From: Actinomycetes bacterium
GTDB lineage: Bacteria > Actinomycetota > Acidimicrobiia > Acidimicrobiales > Poriferisodalaceae
Assembly: GCA_024228575.1 (NCBI GenBank)
Contig: JAAETH010000852.1
Span: 1 to 43,392, forward strand
Length of the DNA: 43,392 nucleotides
Direction of reading: 5' to 3'
The position numbers and the translations under genes are program-made. The notes beneath the pieces are model-generated. The model was not told the origin of the DNA. It made no database searches and saw nothing but the letters and a program-made list of their open reading frames with translations. Each line of letters begins with the position of its first letter. The first letter of the stretch is position 1. Below are positions 28,570 through 38,116 of the stretch, one piece after another.

Positions 28570-29517
28570 CTAGACGCCGGCAGACATGCCGCGCAGGGCA
28601 AGGCCACGCTCGTCGAGCTTGACGATGACCTCGTCGAGGGACTTCTGGCCGAAGTTGGTGATCGAGAGCAGATCGTCGGAGCTCTTGGTGAGGAGTTCGC
28701 CGATGGTGTTGACCTGTACTCGCTTGAGGCAATTGCGGGGACGCTCGGAGAGGTCGAGGTCCTCGATGGGAAGGTCGAGGTCGGGTGAACCGCCCGCTAC
28801 CTGGGGGAGCTCGCCGACGTCTAGACCGAGAGGCTCGTCGCTCATGTCGGCGACGAGGCCGACAAGTGTGCGAAGGGTGTCGCCGGCCGAGGCGAGCGCG
28901 TCGCGTGGCGAAATGGAGCCATCGGTCTCGATGTCCATGATGAGACGGTCGTAGTTCGTGCTCTGCTCGACACGGGTCGGTTCGACCTCGATGGCGACCC
29001 GACGCACAGGCGAGAAGATGGCGTCGACGGGAACCACCCCAATCGTCGATGAAGCCGCCGCACCGGCGGAGCTGATGTAGCCCCTTCCGCGCTCGACTGT
29101 GAGGTCGGCGGCGAGCCGACCCTTGTCGTTGAGCGTGGCGATGCGAAGCGCCGGGTTGAGACACCCGACATCGGCAGGCAACTGGATGTCGCCCGCTACG
29201 ACATCGCCCGGGCCGCGTGCATCGATTCGCACGGAAACGGGTTCGTCGGACTCGCTGGTGAGAACGACGTCCTTGAGGTTCAAGATGACGTCGGTGACGT
29301 CGTCTACGACACCGGCGATGGTGTCGAACTCGTGAAGGGCTTCGTCGAAGTTGACTTGGGTGACCGCTGCACCAGGAATCGACGACAGCAAGGTTCGCCG
29401 AAGCGAATTGCCGAGCGTGTAACCGAACCCTGGCTCGAGCGGGCCGAGAGAGAACTTCTGGCGGTTGGTTTCCTCTTCACCGAGGGCTTCCACCGTTGGC
29501 CGCTGCATGATGAGCAT
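28570..29517 (-). CDS. rpoA: DNA-directed RNA polymerase subunit alpha
   Basis: A 315-residue alpha subunit. The N-terminal domain for assembly contains LEPGFGYTLGNSLRRTLLSS and DEALHEFDTIAGVVDDVTD. The C-terminal domain for promoter and activator contact is at about 245-315 (LKRVQVNTIGELLTKS, NFGQKSLDEVIVKL). A second ATG three codons in (MQRPTVEALGE) could be the true start. It lies between rpsD and rplQ as in most bacteria. Confidence 0.98.
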   Translation of the reverse strand: MLIMQRPTVEALGEEETNRQKFSLGPLEPGFGYTLGNSLRRTLLSSIPGAAVTQVNFDEALHEFDTIAGVVDDVTDVILNLKDVVLTSESDEPVSVRIDARGPGDVVAGDIQLPADVGCLNPALRIATLNDKGRLAADLTVERGRGYISSAGAAASSTIGVVPVDAIFSPVRRVAIEVEPTRVEQSTNYDRLIMDIETDGSISPRDALASAGDTLRTLVGLVADMSDEPLGLDVGELPQVAGGSPDLDLPIEDLDLSERPRNCLKRVQVNTIGELLTKSSDDLLSITNFGQKSLDEVIVKLDERGLALRGMSAGV

Positions 29518-29549
29518 TTGGCGCTGACTCCTGAGGCGCTGGGAACGGA

Positions 29550-30167
29550 CTACTTGCTGTACAGCTCAACGATGAGCTGTTCGCGGACTGGAATATCGAT
29601 CTGCTCACGGGAGGGCAGCTCGCGGACCGTGACCTGCTGGCCACCATCGCCGCTCTCGAGCCACGCGGGGGCCGCACGGTCGAGAACGTCTAGGTTCCAT
29701 CGAACAACCGTCATGTTACGAGCCTTGTCGCGCAACTCGATGACGTCGCCCTTGCGGACACGGAAACTGGGGATGTTCACCCCGCGGCCGTTCACGTTGA
29801 CGTGGCCGTGAGAGACAAACTGGCGAGCCTGACGGCGCGTCGCTGCCCAACCGGACCTGTACACAACATTGTCGAGACGACGCTCGAGAAGCTGGAGCAG
29901 GAGGTGACCGGTGACGCCCTGACGGCGGCTGGCCTCGGTGTAGACGTTGCGGAACTGACGCTCGGTCATGCCGTAGGAGAAGCGAGCCTTCTGCTTCTCC
30001 TGGAGCTGCACCAGGTACTCCGAGTTGTTATTGCGGCGGCGATCGCGGCCGTGGTCGCCTGGCGGGTAGGGACGACGGTCGAGAGCCTTGGTCTCTCCCG
30101 TGGTGCCCCAGATGTTCACGCCGAGACGTCGCGAAACTCGTGCCTTTGGACCGGTGTAACGAGACAT
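29550..30167 (-). CDS. rpsD: 30S ribosomal protein S4
   Basis: A 205-residue S4, starting [20 protein letters not shown]. The S4 RNA-binding domain contains [20 protein letters not shown] and the [12 protein letters not shown] loop. There is no N-terminal zinc-binding cysteine cluster, so it is the zinc-independent form. The ATG at 30167 is two bases after the rpsK stop. S4 often represses its own operon translationally, but no known target structure was identified here. Confidence 0.98.
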   Translation of the reverse strand: MSRYTGPKARVSRRLGVNIWGTTGETKALDRRPYPPGDHGRDRRRNNNSEYLVQLQEKQKARFSYGMTERQFRNVYTEASRRQGVTGHLLLQLLERRLDNVVYRSGWAATRRQARQFVSHGHVNVNGRGVNIPSFRVRKGDVIELRDKARNMTVVRWNLDVLDRAAPAWLESGDGGQQVTVRELPSREQIDIPVREQLIVELYSK

Positions 30168-30169
30168 TG

Positions 30170-30568
30170 TCAGACCCTCCGACGCTTCGGTGGACGACAG
30201 CCATTGTGTGGAACGGGTGTTACGTCCTTGATGCCGGTGATCTCGATACCGGCGCTCTGGATGGAACGGATTGCAGTCTCGCGGCCCGAGCCGGGGCCCT
30301 TGACCTCGACATCGACCTTGCGAACACCGTGCTCCATGGCGCGCCGCGCGGCCTGTTCGGCGGCCTGCTGAGCGGCGAACGGGGTCGACTTGCGCGATCC
30401 CTTGAAGCCGACGTTGCCCGCAGATGCCCACGACAGCGCGTTGCCCTGGAGATCGGTGAAGGTGATGATCGTGTTGTTGAACGAACTCTTGATGTGAGCG
30501 ACGCCGTGCGTGACGCTCTTGCGTTCGCGGCGACGGGGACGACGTCCTCCGGCTGGTGGCTTTGCCAT
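30170..30568 (-). CDS. rpsK: 30S ribosomal protein S11
   Basis: A 132-residue S11. It has [20 protein letters not shown] near the N-terminus, [20 protein letters not shown] and the ending [18 protein letters not shown], all invariant in the family. It sits between rpsM (60 bases upstream) and rpsD (two bases downstream). Confidence 0.98.
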   Translation of the reverse strand: MAKPPAGGRRPRRRERKSVTHGVAHIKSSFNNTIITFTDLQGNALSWASAGNVGFKGSRKSTPFAAQQAAEQAARRAMEHGVRKVDVEVKGPGSGRETAIRSIQSAGIEITGIKDVTPVPHNGCRPPKRRRV

Positions 30569-30628
30569 GAATCTCTCGGTGTCTCTGTGTTTGTGTCGGT
30601 GTGAGTCGTGTTGTGTTGCAGGCTCGCG

Positions 30629-31009
30629 CTATTTGCGCGGGGCCTTCTTCTTGCCGGCAACAGCGCGCTTGGGCCCCTTGCGGGTACGAGCGTTGGTATG
30701 GGTGCGCTGGCCGCGCACTGGAAGGCCACGACGATGGCGCAGGCCCTGATAGCACCCGATCTCCATCTTGCGCTTGATGTCTTGGGAGACATCGCGGCGC
30801 AGATCGCCTTCGATCTTGAAGTTTTCGTCGATGTAGCCGCGGAGGTGGTTGACCTCGTCGTCGGTGAGGTCGCGGACCCGCGTGCTGGGGTCGATGCTCG
30901 TGGCGTCGCAGATGACGTCGGCGCTGCTGCGGCCGATGCCATAGAGATATGTGAGCGAGACGACCACGCGCTTTTCGCGGGGGATGTCGATGCCGGCGAT
31001 ACGTGCCAT
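30629..31009 (-). CDS. rpsM: 30S ribosomal protein S13
   Basis: A 126-residue S13, beginning [20 protein letters not shown]. The helix-two-turn-helix contains [14 protein letters not shown], and the basic tail [20 protein letters not shown] reaches tRNA. It follows rpmJ by 16 bases. Confidence 0.98.
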   Translation of the reverse strand: MARIAGIDIPREKRVVVSLTYLYGIGRSSADVICDATSIDPSTRVRDLTDDEVNHLRGYIDENFKIEGDLRRDVSQDIKRKMEIGCYQGLRHRRGLPVRGQRTHTNARTRKGPKRAVAGKKKAPRK

Positions 31010-31025
31010 TTGGTTTCTTACTCCC

Positions 31026-31139
31026 CTAGCCCTGACGCTGCTTGTGGCGCGGGTTGGTGCAGATGACTTGGACGCGGCCGCGACGCCTGATGATGCGGCA
31101 CTTGTCGCAGATTCGCTTGACGCTTGGTTGTACCTTCAT
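31026..31139 (-). CDS. rpmJ: 50S ribosomal protein L36
   Basis: A 37-residue protein read directly from the minus strand: [20 protein letters not shown] followed by [17 protein letters not shown]. The zinc ligands of the C+ type are present (Cys11, Cys14, Cys27, His32). It lies between infA (75 bases upstream) and rpsM, its normal place. It is too short for many ORF callers. Confidence 0.96.
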   Translation of the reverse strand: MKVQPSVKRICDKCRIIRRRGRVQVICTNPRHKQRQG

Positions 31140-31214
31140 GACGACCTTCGATGGTTGTGCCGGCCCGTTCGCCGGGTCGGCCTGCCGATTCGATGTGATC
31201 CGGAACGGTCCGGG

Positions 31215-31439
31215 CTACTTGTACCGATAGGTGATGCGACCACGGCTCAGGTCGTACGGGGTCAATTCGACCTGCACCCGATCGCCGGGGAGGATGCGAA
31301 TGTAGTGCATCCTCATCTTTCCGCTGATGTGGGCCAGAACACTGTGCCCATTGTCGAGTTCAACTCGGAACATCGCTCCTGGAAGCGGCTCGACGACCTT
31401 TCCTTCCAGGACGATCACATCGTCTTTCGGTTTCGGCAG
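31215..31439 (-). CDS. infA: Translation initiation factor IF-1, probable CTG start
   Basis: IF-1 binds the ribosomal A site during initiation. The body reads [40 protein letters not shown] and [20 protein letters not shown], unmistakable for the family. No ATG, GTG or TTG lies at the right place. The codon that gives a normal 74-residue protein is CTG at 31437-31439, with AGAGGAG seven bases upstream, an ideal ribosome-binding site. The alternative GTG eight codons in would remove the first beta-strand and lacks a ribosome-binding site. It heads the rpmJ-rpsM-rpsK-rpsD-rpoA-rplQ-truA transcript, with a leader of about 107 bases. Confidence 0.93.
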   Translation of the reverse strand: MPKPKDDVIVLEGKVVEPLPGAMFRVELDNGHSVLAHISGKMRMHYIRILPGDRVQVELTPYDLSRGRITYRYK

Positions 31440-31552
31440 TGTATTTCTCCTCTTAGGTGACAGCCTCCCGGCAACGAGTTGAAGTCGCAGGAAGGCGTCG
31501 ATGGTGACCGGCGGACTCGAGCATGCGCTTGTGCGCACTCGGCCGACGTTGC

Positions 31553-31581
31553 AGGATAGCGTCCTGTGGGGCCAACGCCAA
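31553..31581 (-). promoter_or_regulatory. Promoter of the infA-rpoA operon
   Basis: On the minus strand TTGGCG (31576-31581), 17 bp, TATCCT (31553-31558), in the 150-base gap between adk and infA. Transcription would start near 31546. The -10 hexamer is identical to that of rplM. This separates the alpha-type operon from the spc operon. Confidence 0.6.
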
Positions 31582-31589
31582 GCCCCAAA

Positions 31590-32168
31590 TCAGGGGTTGC
31601 CCCCAGGATTTTCGAGTCGGGTGTCGATTGCCTCGGCCAGTCGTGCTTCGACCGTGTCCTCGTCGCCGAATCCATCGATGGAGATGAGACGTTCGGCGGC
31701 GGCGAAATGGTCGAGTAGCGGGGCGGTCTGTTCTGAGTAGAGGTCGAGGCGACGACGGATCGCATCCTCTGTGTCGTCTTCGCGACCCCTGGCGAGCATG
31801 CGGGCCACGACGATCTCGTCGGGTACGTCGATGCTGATGGCGAGATCGATGCCGCCCGGTGCGAGGGCACCATCGAGCCACTCGGCCTGGGCCGACGTGC
31901 GAGGAAACCCGTCGAGGACGAAACCCTCTGACGCGTCGGACTCGCGAAGGCGTTCGTCGACGATCGACATCATGAGATCGTCGGGGACGAGGTCACCGGC
32001 ATCCATGACACTCTTGGCGCGCTGGCCCAGTTCGGTTCCTGCGGCCACCGCTGACCGCAACATGTCGCCGGTGGAGATGTGGGGGATGTTGTAGCGCTCG
32101 GTGAGACGCAGGCATTGGGTGCCCTTGCCTGCTCCTTGTTTTCCCATGACGATCAGCCGGTGCGTCAT
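31590..32168 (-). CDS. adk: Adenylate kinase
   Basis: Interconverts 2 ADP with ATP and AMP. It has 192 residues, the short form without the long LID that is usual in actinobacteria. The P-loop is GKQGAGKGT (residues 9-17). STGDMLRSAV and VLDGFPRTSAQAEWL form the AMP site. ARGREDDTEDAIRRRLD contains the short-LID arginines. Its ATG at 32168 overlaps the secY stop by four bases (ATGA). In many bacteria map follows adk; here the next gene is infA. Confidence 0.97.
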   Translation of the reverse strand: MTHRLIVMGKQGAGKGTQCLRLTERYNIPHISTGDMLRSAVAAGTELGQRAKSVMDAGDLVPDDLMMSIVDERLRESDASEGFVLDGFPRTSAQAEWLDGALAPGGIDLAISIDVPDEIVVARMLARGREDDTEDAIRRRLDLYSEQTAPLLDHFAAAERLISIDGFGDEDTVEARLAEAIDTRLENPGGNP

Positions 32169-33502
32169 TTGAGGAATCCCTCGTAGTTGCGCATCATCAG
32201 CTGGCTGTCGACCTGCTTCATGGTTTCGAGGGCAACACCGGCAGCGATGAGAATCGACACACCACCGAACGAGATAGCCGCCCCTCCGCCGCCACCTTGT
32301 GAGCTGACGGCGCTGAGACCCGGAGCGGTGATCGCAATGAGCACGGAGGGAACGAGAGCAACTGCGGCGATGAACACCGCACCGGGAAGGGTAATGCGTG
32401 AGAGGACCCTGGACAGGTAACGCTCGGTCTGGGGACCGGGCCGGATGCCCGGGATGAAGCCACCCTGCTTGCGGATGTTGTCGGCCTGCTTGATCGGATC
32501 GAACGTGATGGCGGTGTAGAAGTACGCAAACCCGATGATCATCAGGCCGAACACGACGATGTACACCGGGTTGGAGGGCTGGGTCAGGTAGTCGTTGATA
32601 ATCGTCTGGAACCACTCCCACGGGACCACATTCGACAAGAGGACGGGCAAGAACAGCACCGAACTGGCGAAGATGATCGGGATGACGCCCGACTGGTTGA
32701 CCTTGAGGGGGATGTAGGTGCTCTGCCCGCCGTAGAGCCGACGGCCCATCTGGCGTTTTGCAAACTGCACGGGAATGCGGCGCTGGCCCTGCTCGATGAA
32801 GATGATCGCGACCATCAAGCCGATGGCCACCAGGATTGCGATCGCCAGATAGAGATTTCCTTCGGTCGCCCGCAGCCGGGCACCATCGAAGGGAATGCCG
32901 GACACGACCGAGGCGAAGATCAGCAATGACATGCCGTTGCCCACACCACGTTGGCTGATCAGCTCGCCCATCCACATGAGCAGGGCGGTTCCGGCTGTGA
33001 GCGACAAGATGACCAGCATCACTCGACCGATGGTGAACTGGGGCAGCACGGTGATGCCGGTGGTGTTGCCGAGCGCAGAACCCCCGCCACGACCGAACAC
33101 GAAGGTGATACCGGTGGCCTGCAAAAAGGCGATGGCCAGCGTGAGGTACCTGGTGTACTGCGTGATCTTGCGCTGACCGACCGCACCTTGTTGCTGTAGC
33201 TCCTCGAGCTTCGGGATCGCGACCGTGAGGATCTGGATGATGATCGACGCGGTGATGTAGGGCATGATGCCCAGCGCGAAGACCGCGAAGTTGGTCAAGG
33301 CGCCGCCCGAGAACAGGTTCATGATGGCCAGCACACCACCGGTCTGTTCTGCGCTTTCACGCAGCTGCAAGATGGCGTCGAAATCGATGCCTGGAACCGG
33401 GATCTGTGATCCGATCCTGTAGAGGCCGAGGATGCCGATCGTGAACAGGATCTTGACCCTGAGATCGGGCACCTTGAAGATGTTGCGCATACTCGACAGC
33501 AC
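32165..33502 (-). CDS. secY: Protein translocase subunit SecY
   Basis: The channel subunit of the SecYEG translocon; 445 residues with ten predicted transmembrane helices. Signatures are YRIGSQIPVPGID at the first helix, FSGGALTNFAVFALGIMPYI (plug region), GVGNGMSLLIF and GFAYFYTAITFDP with NIRKQGGFIPGIRPG near the end. A second ATG at codon 5 (MRNIFKVPDL) is an alternative start. It overlaps adk at its 3' end. Confidence 0.98.
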   Translation of the reverse strand: MLSSMRNIFKVPDLRVKILFTIGILGLYRIGSQIPVPGIDFDAILQLRESAEQTGGVLAIMNLFSGGALTNFAVFALGIMPYITASIIIQILTVAIPKLEELQQQGAVGQRKITQYTRYLTLAIAFLQATGITFVFGRGGGSALGNTTGITVLPQFTIGRVMLVILSLTAGTALLMWMGELISQRGVGNGMSLLIFASVVSGIPFDGARLRATEGNLYLAIAILVAIGLMVAIIFIEQGQRRIPVQFAKRQMGRRLYGGQSTYIPLKVNQSGVIPIIFASSVLFLPVLLSNVVPWEWFQTIINDYLTQPSNPVYIVVFGLMIIGFAYFYTAITFDPIKQADNIRKQGGFIPGIRPGPQTERYLSRVLSRITLPGAVFIAAVALVPSVLIAITAPGLSAVSSQGGGGGAAISFGGVSILIAAGVALETMKQVDSQLMMRNYEGFLK

Positions 33503-33538
33503 TCGTAGCTCCCTGGTGTGTCGTTGCCGTCAGTGACG

Positions 33539-34030
33539 TCAGCGGTTGGTGTGCTGATTCCCCTTGGCCGGCGGACGAGGTCCACCGAAGGGAAGCGGCA
33601 GCGTCTCTACGGTACCGCCGGCGGCTGTGATGGCCGCTTCGGCAGACTTCGAAAACGCATGAGCCTTGACTGTGACGGCAGTGGCGATCTCGCCGCGACC
33701 GAGGATCTTGACGAGTGCCGACTTGCCGACGAGTCCGTGTTCGCGCAACAGGTCGGGGGTCACCTCGTCGACTTCGAGGCCCGAGACAACGTCGAGGTTG
33801 ATCGCCTGGTACTCGACGCGGAATGGGTTGGTGAACCCCTTCAGCTTCGGGAGACGACGCTGGAGAGGCTGCTGACCACCCTCGTACCAGAGTGGGACCT
33901 TGCTGCGGGCCTTTTGCCCCTTGGTGCCGCGGCCGGCAGTCTTGCCACCCTTGCCCGCGATACCGCGACCGACGCGGTGGCGGCTCTTCTTTGCACCCTC
34001 TGCGGGGCGCAGATCGTGTGGCTTCAGCAT
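33539..34030 (-). CDS. rplO: 50S ribosomal protein L15
   Basis: A 163-residue L15, starting MLKPHDLRPAEGAKKSRHRV, with the glycine-rich GRGIAGKGGKTAGRGTKGQK and the GGQQPLQRRLPKLKGFTNPF segment. The C-terminus is about 15 residues longer than in E. coli. It begins directly after the rpmD stop and precedes secY by 36 bases. Confidence 0.98.
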   Translation of the reverse strand: MLKPHDLRPAEGAKKSRHRVGRGIAGKGGKTAGRGTKGQKARSKVPLWYEGGQQPLQRRLPKLKGFTNPFRVEYQAINLDVVSGLEVDEVTPDLLREHGLVGKSALVKILGRGEIATAVTVKAHAFSKSAEAAITAAGGTVETLPLPFGGPRPPAKGNQHTNR

Positions 34031-34222
34031 CTAGCTGTCTCCTTCGGAGGGCTCGACGGCGACCAGGTGTGCGACCTTGCGCAACATTCCCTGGAGTACG
34101 GGCCCGTCGGCCAGAGTATTCGACTTGCCGATTCGACCCAGACCGAGGGCGCGAAGTGTTCCACGATGGACGGGCTTGTTGCCGATGGCCGATCGCACCT
34201 GCGTAACCTTCAGGTCGCTCAT
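34031..34222 (-). CDS. rpmD: 50S ribosomal protein L30
   Basis: A 63-residue L30. It opens [20 protein letters not shown] and ends with [20 protein letters not shown]. The ATG at 34222 overlaps the rpsE stop in ATGA, and the stop abuts the rplO start with no gap. Confidence 0.96.
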   Translation of the reverse strand: MSDLKVTQVRSAIGNKPVHRGTLRALGLGRIGKSNTLADGPVLQGMLRKVAHLVAVEPSEGDS

Positions 34223-34851
34223 GACTCACCATCCCCGCCGACCGATGCGGCCGTCTTGGACTTCTGAGTTTCGCGGTAGGCCTTCAGCAGGCCGGCCGGG
34301 ATGCACTCCTCTGGCGAGAGGCCGCGCATCGCAGCGATCTCGTCGGGACGCTTTTGCGCCCTGAGTCCCTCGATCGTCGCCTTTGCGACGTTGATGTGGT
34401 TCGAAGAGCCGAGTGACTTCGCCAACACATCGGCGATACCGGCCTCCTCGAGAATGGCCCGCGCAGCTCCGCCGGCTATGACGCCGGTACCGGGAGCGGC
34501 CGGCTTGAGCAGCACCTTGCCTGCGCCGAGCTCGCCGAGGACGGGATGGACAATGGTGGAACCGGCGAGGGCTACCTCGAATAGGTTCTTCTTTGCCTCC
34601 TCGGTGCCCTTCTGGATGGCGAGGGGCACCTCCTTGGCCTTTCCGTAGCCCAGACCGACCCGTCCGGCGCCGTCACCGATGACGACGAGGGCGGTGAAGG
34701 CAAAACGACGCCCACCCTTGACGACCTTGGCGACACGGTTGATGTCGATGACGCGAGACTCGCGGAGGCCGTCGGAATCGCGGCCGTGCCGATCGCGCTC
34801 GGGGCGACGGTTGTCGTCGCGACGGTTTCCTCTTTGTTGGTTGTTACCCAT
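34219..34851 (-). CDS. rpsE: 30S ribosomal protein S5
   Basis: A 210-residue S5. The first 30 residues are a charged extension rich in Arg, Asp and Asn, common in actinobacteria. The double-stranded-RNA-binding-like domain has [19 protein letters not shown] and [20 protein letters not shown], and the C-terminal domain has [15 protein letters not shown] and [15 protein letters not shown]. The start overlaps the rplR stop by one base (TGATG). Confidence 0.98.
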   Translation of the reverse strand: MGNNQQRGNRRDDNRRPERDRHGRDSDGLRESRVIDINRVAKVVKGGRRFAFTALVVIGDGAGRVGLGYGKAKEVPLAIQKGTEEAKKNLFEVALAGSTIVHPVLGELGAGKVLLKPAAPGTGVIAGGAARAILEEAGIADVLAKSLGSSNHINVAKATIEGLRAQKRPDEIAAMRGLSPEECIPAGLLKAYRETQKSKTAASVGGDGES

Positions 34852-35207
34852 CAGAACTCCAGTCCACCTTCACGGGCGGCATCGGCCATGGCCGCGACCC
34901 GGCCGTGATACTTGTTACCACCTCGGTCGAAGACGACTCGCGAGACCCCGACCGCCGAAGCGCGTTTTGCGATCAGGTCACCGACGCGTGACGCGGCGTC
35001 CTTGTTGCCGGTGTAGCCACCACTTCCGATGTCGGCCTCGTGGGTGGAGGCCGAGGCGAGGGTGCGTCCGTTGAGGTCGTCGATGATCTGGGCGACCACG
35101 TGACGATTCGAGCGGAAGATAGCGAGGCGTGGACGTTGTGGCGTACCGACGATCTTCTTGCGCACTCGGGTGTGCCGACGAGCTCGCGCGTGTTGGTTGT
35201 TGCTCAT
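34851..35207 (-). CDS. rplR: 50S ribosomal protein L18
   Basis: A 118-residue L18 that binds 5S rRNA. It has the basic start [20 protein letters not shown], then [18 protein letters not shown] and the ending [26 protein letters not shown], which is invariant. It follows rplF by 22 bases. Confidence 0.98.
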   Translation of the reverse strand: MSNNQHARARRHTRVRKKIVGTPQRPRLAIFRSNRHVVAQIIDDLNGRTLASASTHEADIGSGGYTGNKDAASRVGDLIAKRASAVGVSRVVFDRGGNKYHGRVAAMADAAREGGLEF

Positions 35208-35229
35208 GATGCTCGTGCCTACTGCTCAA

Positions 35230-35769
35230 TCACTTCGCGGCCTTGCCGGCCTTGCGGAGAACGTATTCGTCTACGTAGCGGATGCCCTTGCCCTTGTAGG
35301 GCTCGGGTGGGCGGTGTTTGCGGATGTCCGCCGCCACCTGGCCGACGAGCTGCTTGTCGATACCCAGCACCTTGATGCTGGTCGGGGTCGCGACCTCGAA
35401 GGTCACTCCCTCGGGTGCATCTACGAACACCGGGTGGGAGAAACCCAGAGCAAGCTCGAGCTGGCTCGGACCCTTGGACTGGGCGCGATACCCGACGCCG
35501 ACGATCGCGAGTTCCTTGGTGAAACCCTCGTTGACGCCCTTGACCATGTTGGCGACAAGCGCCCTGGTCAGGCCGTGCAGCGATCGGGTGTCGCGTTCGT
35601 CGTCGGTGCGAGAGACGTTGATCATTCCATCGTCGACCGATACCGAGATCGACTCGGGGATCTCTTGGGTGAGCTCACCCTTCGATCCCTTGACCGCGAC
35701 AGTTCTGCCATCGACGCTGACGTCGGTGCCGTTCGGGACGGTGATGGGTGCTTTTCCGATTCGTGACAT
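35230..35769 (-). CDS. rplF: 50S ribosomal protein L6
   Basis: A 179-residue L6 of normal length. It starts [20 protein letters not shown], has [20 protein letters not shown] in the second repeat and ends [20 protein letters not shown]. It lies six bases after rpsH. Confidence 0.98.
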   Translation of the reverse strand: MSRIGKAPITVPNGTDVSVDGRTVAVKGSKGELTQEIPESISVSVDDGMINVSRTDDERDTRSLHGLTRALVANMVKGVNEGFTKELAIVGVGYRAQSKGPSQLELALGFSHPVFVDAPEGVTFEVATPTSIKVLGIDKQLVGQVAADIRKHRPPEPYKGKGIRYVDEYVLRKAGKAAK

Positions 35770-35775
35770 GGATAC

Positions 35776-36180
35776 CTACCAGACGTAGCAGAGCACTTCG
35801 CCGCCGACCTTGCGCTTGCGCGCTTCGCGGTCGGTCATGAGGCCCTGGCTGGTCGACAAGACTGCGATACCCAGTCCACCGAGGACCCGAGGGGCCTCCG
35901 TGGACTTGGTGTAGACGCGGAGGCCCGGCTTGGAGACACGGGTGATGCCCGAGATGGTCTCCTTGCGGTCCTCGGAATATTTGAGGCCGATCTTCAAGGT
36001 GTTCTGAGGACGATCCTCGGGCCTCTCGATCTCGAAGCCGTCGATATAGCCCTCGGCGGCGAGAATGCCGGCGAGTGCTTCCTTCAGCTTCGAGGACGGC
36101 ATCTTGACGTCGTCCTTGCGTGCTTGCGACGCATTTCGAATGCGTGTGAGCATGTCGGCGATTGGGTCGGTCATGGTCAT
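35776..36180 (-). CDS. rpsH: 30S ribosomal protein S8
   Basis: A 134-residue S8. It starts [20 protein letters not shown]; the second methionine is an alternative start. [20 protein letters not shown] and [20 protein letters not shown] near the end are typical. In E. coli S8 represses the spc operon translationally by binding near rplE; no matching structure could be confirmed by eye. Confidence 0.98.
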   Translation of the reverse strand: MTMTDPIADMLTRIRNASQARKDDVKMPSSKLKEALAGILAAEGYIDGFEIERPEDRPQNTLKIGLKYSEDRKETISGITRVSKPGLRVYTKSTEAPRVLGGLGIAVLSTSQGLMTDREARKRKVGGEVLCYVW

Positions 36181-36193
36181 TGACGTGCCCTCC

Positions 36194-36379
36194 TCACCAG
36201 CTCGCCTTGGTCACACCGGGCAGTTCGCCGGCGTGAGCCATTTCACGGAAGCAGATTCGGCAGAGGCCGAACTTGCGGTACACCGCGTGCGGGCGCCCGC
36301 AGCGGCGGCAGCGACTGTAGGCGCGCACCTTGAACTTGGGTGTGCGCTTCTGCTTCTCGATGAGTGCCTTTTTGGCCAT
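36194..36379 (-). CDS. rpsN: 30S ribosomal protein S14, zinc-binding type Z
   Basis: A 61-residue S14 of the short zinc form, with [20 protein letters not shown] supplying the four cysteine ligands. It is named rpsN or rpsZ in different genomes. Its ATG overlaps the rplE stop by one base. The zinc form at the main ribosomal locus leaves open a zinc-independent paralogue elsewhere. Confidence 0.98.
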   Translation of the reverse strand: MAKKALIEKQKRTPKFKVRAYSRCRRCGRPHAVYRKFGLCRICFREMAHAGELPGVTKASW

Positions 36380-36948
36380 TAGTTCTGTCCCTCCCGCTTG
36401 AACGGGAATCCGAGCGCACTGAGAAGAGCGCGACCGTGGTCGTCGTTGGTTGCCGATGTCACGAGCGTGATGTTCATGCCCCTGGTGGAGGACACCTTGT
36501 CGTAATCGATCTCGGGGAAGATCAACTGCTCGGTCACACCGAAGGTGTAGTTACCCCGACCGTCGAATGCCTTGGGCGGAAGCCCGCGGAAGTCGCGAAT
36601 TCGGGGGATGGCCAGCGTTACCAGGCGGTCGTAGAACTCCCACATCTGGTTGCCGCGAAGTGTCACCTTGGCGCCAATGGCGTTGCCTTCGCGGAGCTTG
36701 AAGCCGGCAATCGACTTCTTCGCCCTGGTCGGCACTGCCTTTTGGCCGGCGATCGTGGTGAGATCGGACAAGGCGCCGTCGAGGTTGGCCCTGTTCGTGA
36801 GCGCCAGCCCGACGCCCATGTTGAGCCCGATCTTCTGCAGCCTGGGAACCATCATCACGTTGGGTAGCTCGAGCTCTTCTTTGAGTGCATCGCGCACCTG
36901 CTCGCGGTAGATGGCCTTCATGCGGGGTTCGGTTGTTGTGGCGGTCAC
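36379..36948 (-). CDS. rplE: 50S ribosomal protein L5
   Basis: A 189-residue L5 that binds 5S rRNA and contacts P-site tRNA. It has [38 protein letters not shown] and the ending [16 protein letters not shown]. It overlaps rplX upstream by four bases and rpsN downstream by one, a tight chain. Confidence 0.98.
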   Translation of the reverse strand: MTATTTEPRMKAIYREQVRDALKEELELPNVMMVPRLQKIGLNMGVGLALTNRANLDGALSDLTTIAGQKAVPTRAKKSIAGFKLREGNAIGAKVTLRGNQMWEFYDRLVTLAIPRIRDFRGLPPKAFDGRGNYTFGVTEQLIFPEIDYDKVSSTRGMNITLVTSATNDDHGRALLSALGFPFKREGQN

Positions 36949-37253
36949 GACAATTCCTCCCCTGATGCCTTGTGATAACGAACCTTGCTGCCCGCTTCGA
37001 CTCGATAGCCGACGCGACCGGGCTTGCCGGTCTTGGGGCAGATGACAGCGATATTGCTGACATCGAGCGGAAGGATCTTCTCGATGATGCCGCCCTGCTG
37101 GTTGGCTTGAGTGGGTCGCGTGTGGCGTTTGACCACGTTCACTCCCTCGACCAGGACCTTGTTGCGGTCCGGGTTGACGTGTACGACCTCGCCCTCGGCT
37201 CCACGGTCCTTGCCCGTGAGTACCTGAACGCGATCACCCTTCTTGATCTTCAT
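36945..37253 (-). CDS. rplX: 50S ribosomal protein L24
   Basis: A 102-residue L24, beginning [20 protein letters not shown] (a KOW motif), with [20 protein letters not shown] and [20 protein letters not shown]. The ATG at 37253 is chosen by this family start; the longer frame reading into rplN is rejected. One base separates it from the rplN stop. Confidence 0.98.
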   Translation of the reverse strand: MKIKKGDRVQVLTGKDRGAEGEVVHVNPDRNKVLVEGVNVVKRHTRPTQANQQGGIIEKILPLDVSNIAVICPKTGKPGRVGYRVEAGSKVRYHKASGEELS

Positions 37254-37254
37254 G

Positions 37255-37623
37255 TCACAACACCTCCGGAGCGAGCGACACAATGCGCATGAAACGTTTC
37301 TCGCGAAGCTCACGGCCGACGGGGCCGAAGATTCGTGTGCCCCGGGGCTCGTTGTTGTTGTTGATCAGAACGGCAGCGTTCTCATCGAAGCGAATGTATG
37401 ACCCGTCGGGGCGTCGCCGTTCCTTGCGGGTCCGAACGACCACACAACGAACAACCTCGCCCTTCTTGACGTTCGCGCCAGGAATGGCGTCCTTCACGGT
37501 AGCGACAAATACGTCCCCGACCGTGGCGTAGCGACGTCTGGAACCGCCAAGCACCTTGATACAAAGCACCTCGCGCGCGCCGCTGTTGTCTGCGACCTTC
37601 AGCCGGCTTTCCTGTTGAATCAT
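37255..37623 (-). CDS. rplN: 50S ribosomal protein L14
   Basis: A 122-residue L14, starting [20 protein letters not shown], with [20 protein letters not shown] and the ending [14 protein letters not shown]. It overlaps the rpsQ stop in ATGA. Confidence 0.99.
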   Translation of the reverse strand: MIQQESRLKVADNSGAREVLCIKVLGGSRRRYATVGDVFVATVKDAIPGANVKKGEVVRCVVVRTRKERRRPDGSYIRFDENAAVLINNNNEPRGTRIFGPVGRELREKRFMRIVSLAPEVL

Positions 37624-37901
37624 CGGGCGCGCTCCACCACTTCGACGAGGCGCCAGCGCTTCGTCTTGGATAGTGGGCGGGTCTCTGCTACTCGAACCCG
37701 ATCGCCGATGCGGACATCGTTCTGCTCGTCGTGGACGTACAGCTTCTTGGTGCGCTGGACGGTCTTGTTGTAGCGACGGTGGCGAACACGCTCGACGACA
37801 GCGACGACGGCGGTCTTGTCCATCGTGGTCGAAACGACGAGGCCTTCGCGAACCTTGCGACGATTCGGACGCTCTTCTGGGTTGGCGGACTCGGTGGACA
37901 T
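37620..37901 (-). CDS. rpsQ: 30S ribosomal protein S17
   Basis: A 93-residue S17. After a short charged lead, [20 protein letters not shown] begins the OB fold, and [20 protein letters not shown] and [18 protein letters not shown] complete it. The ATG at 37901 shares one base with the rpmC stop (TGATG). Confidence 0.98.
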   Translation of the reverse strand: MSTESANPEERPNRRKVREGLVVSTTMDKTAVVAVVERVRHRRYNKTVQRTKKLYVHDEQNDVRIGDRVRVAETRPLSKTKRWRLVEVVERAR

Positions 37902-38116
37902 CAGCTCTCCTCCGCCAGAAGCTCGGCGGCAGCGATCTCGCGCTCGCGCAAGATCGTGTTGATGCGTGCGACCTGGCGCTTCGCCTTGGTCACTTCGGAC
38001 GGGCTCTCGAGCTGACCGGTGACGAACTGAAAGCGCAGGTTGAACAGCTCTTGTTTGGTTTCTGCCAGACTGTCGACGAGTTCGTCGTCGTCGAGTTGGC
38101 GCAGATCCTTGATCAT
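37901..38116 (-). CDS. rpmC: 50S ribosomal protein L29
   Basis: A 71-residue L29 of two antiparallel helices, starting [20 protein letters not shown] with [18 protein letters not shown] and [16 protein letters not shown]. The ATG at 38116 overlaps the rplP stop by one base. The longer frame extending into rplP is rejected. Confidence 0.97.
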   Translation of the reverse strand: MIKDLRQLDDDELVDSLAETKQELFNLRFQFVTGQLESPSEVTKAKRQVARINTILREREIAAAELLAEES

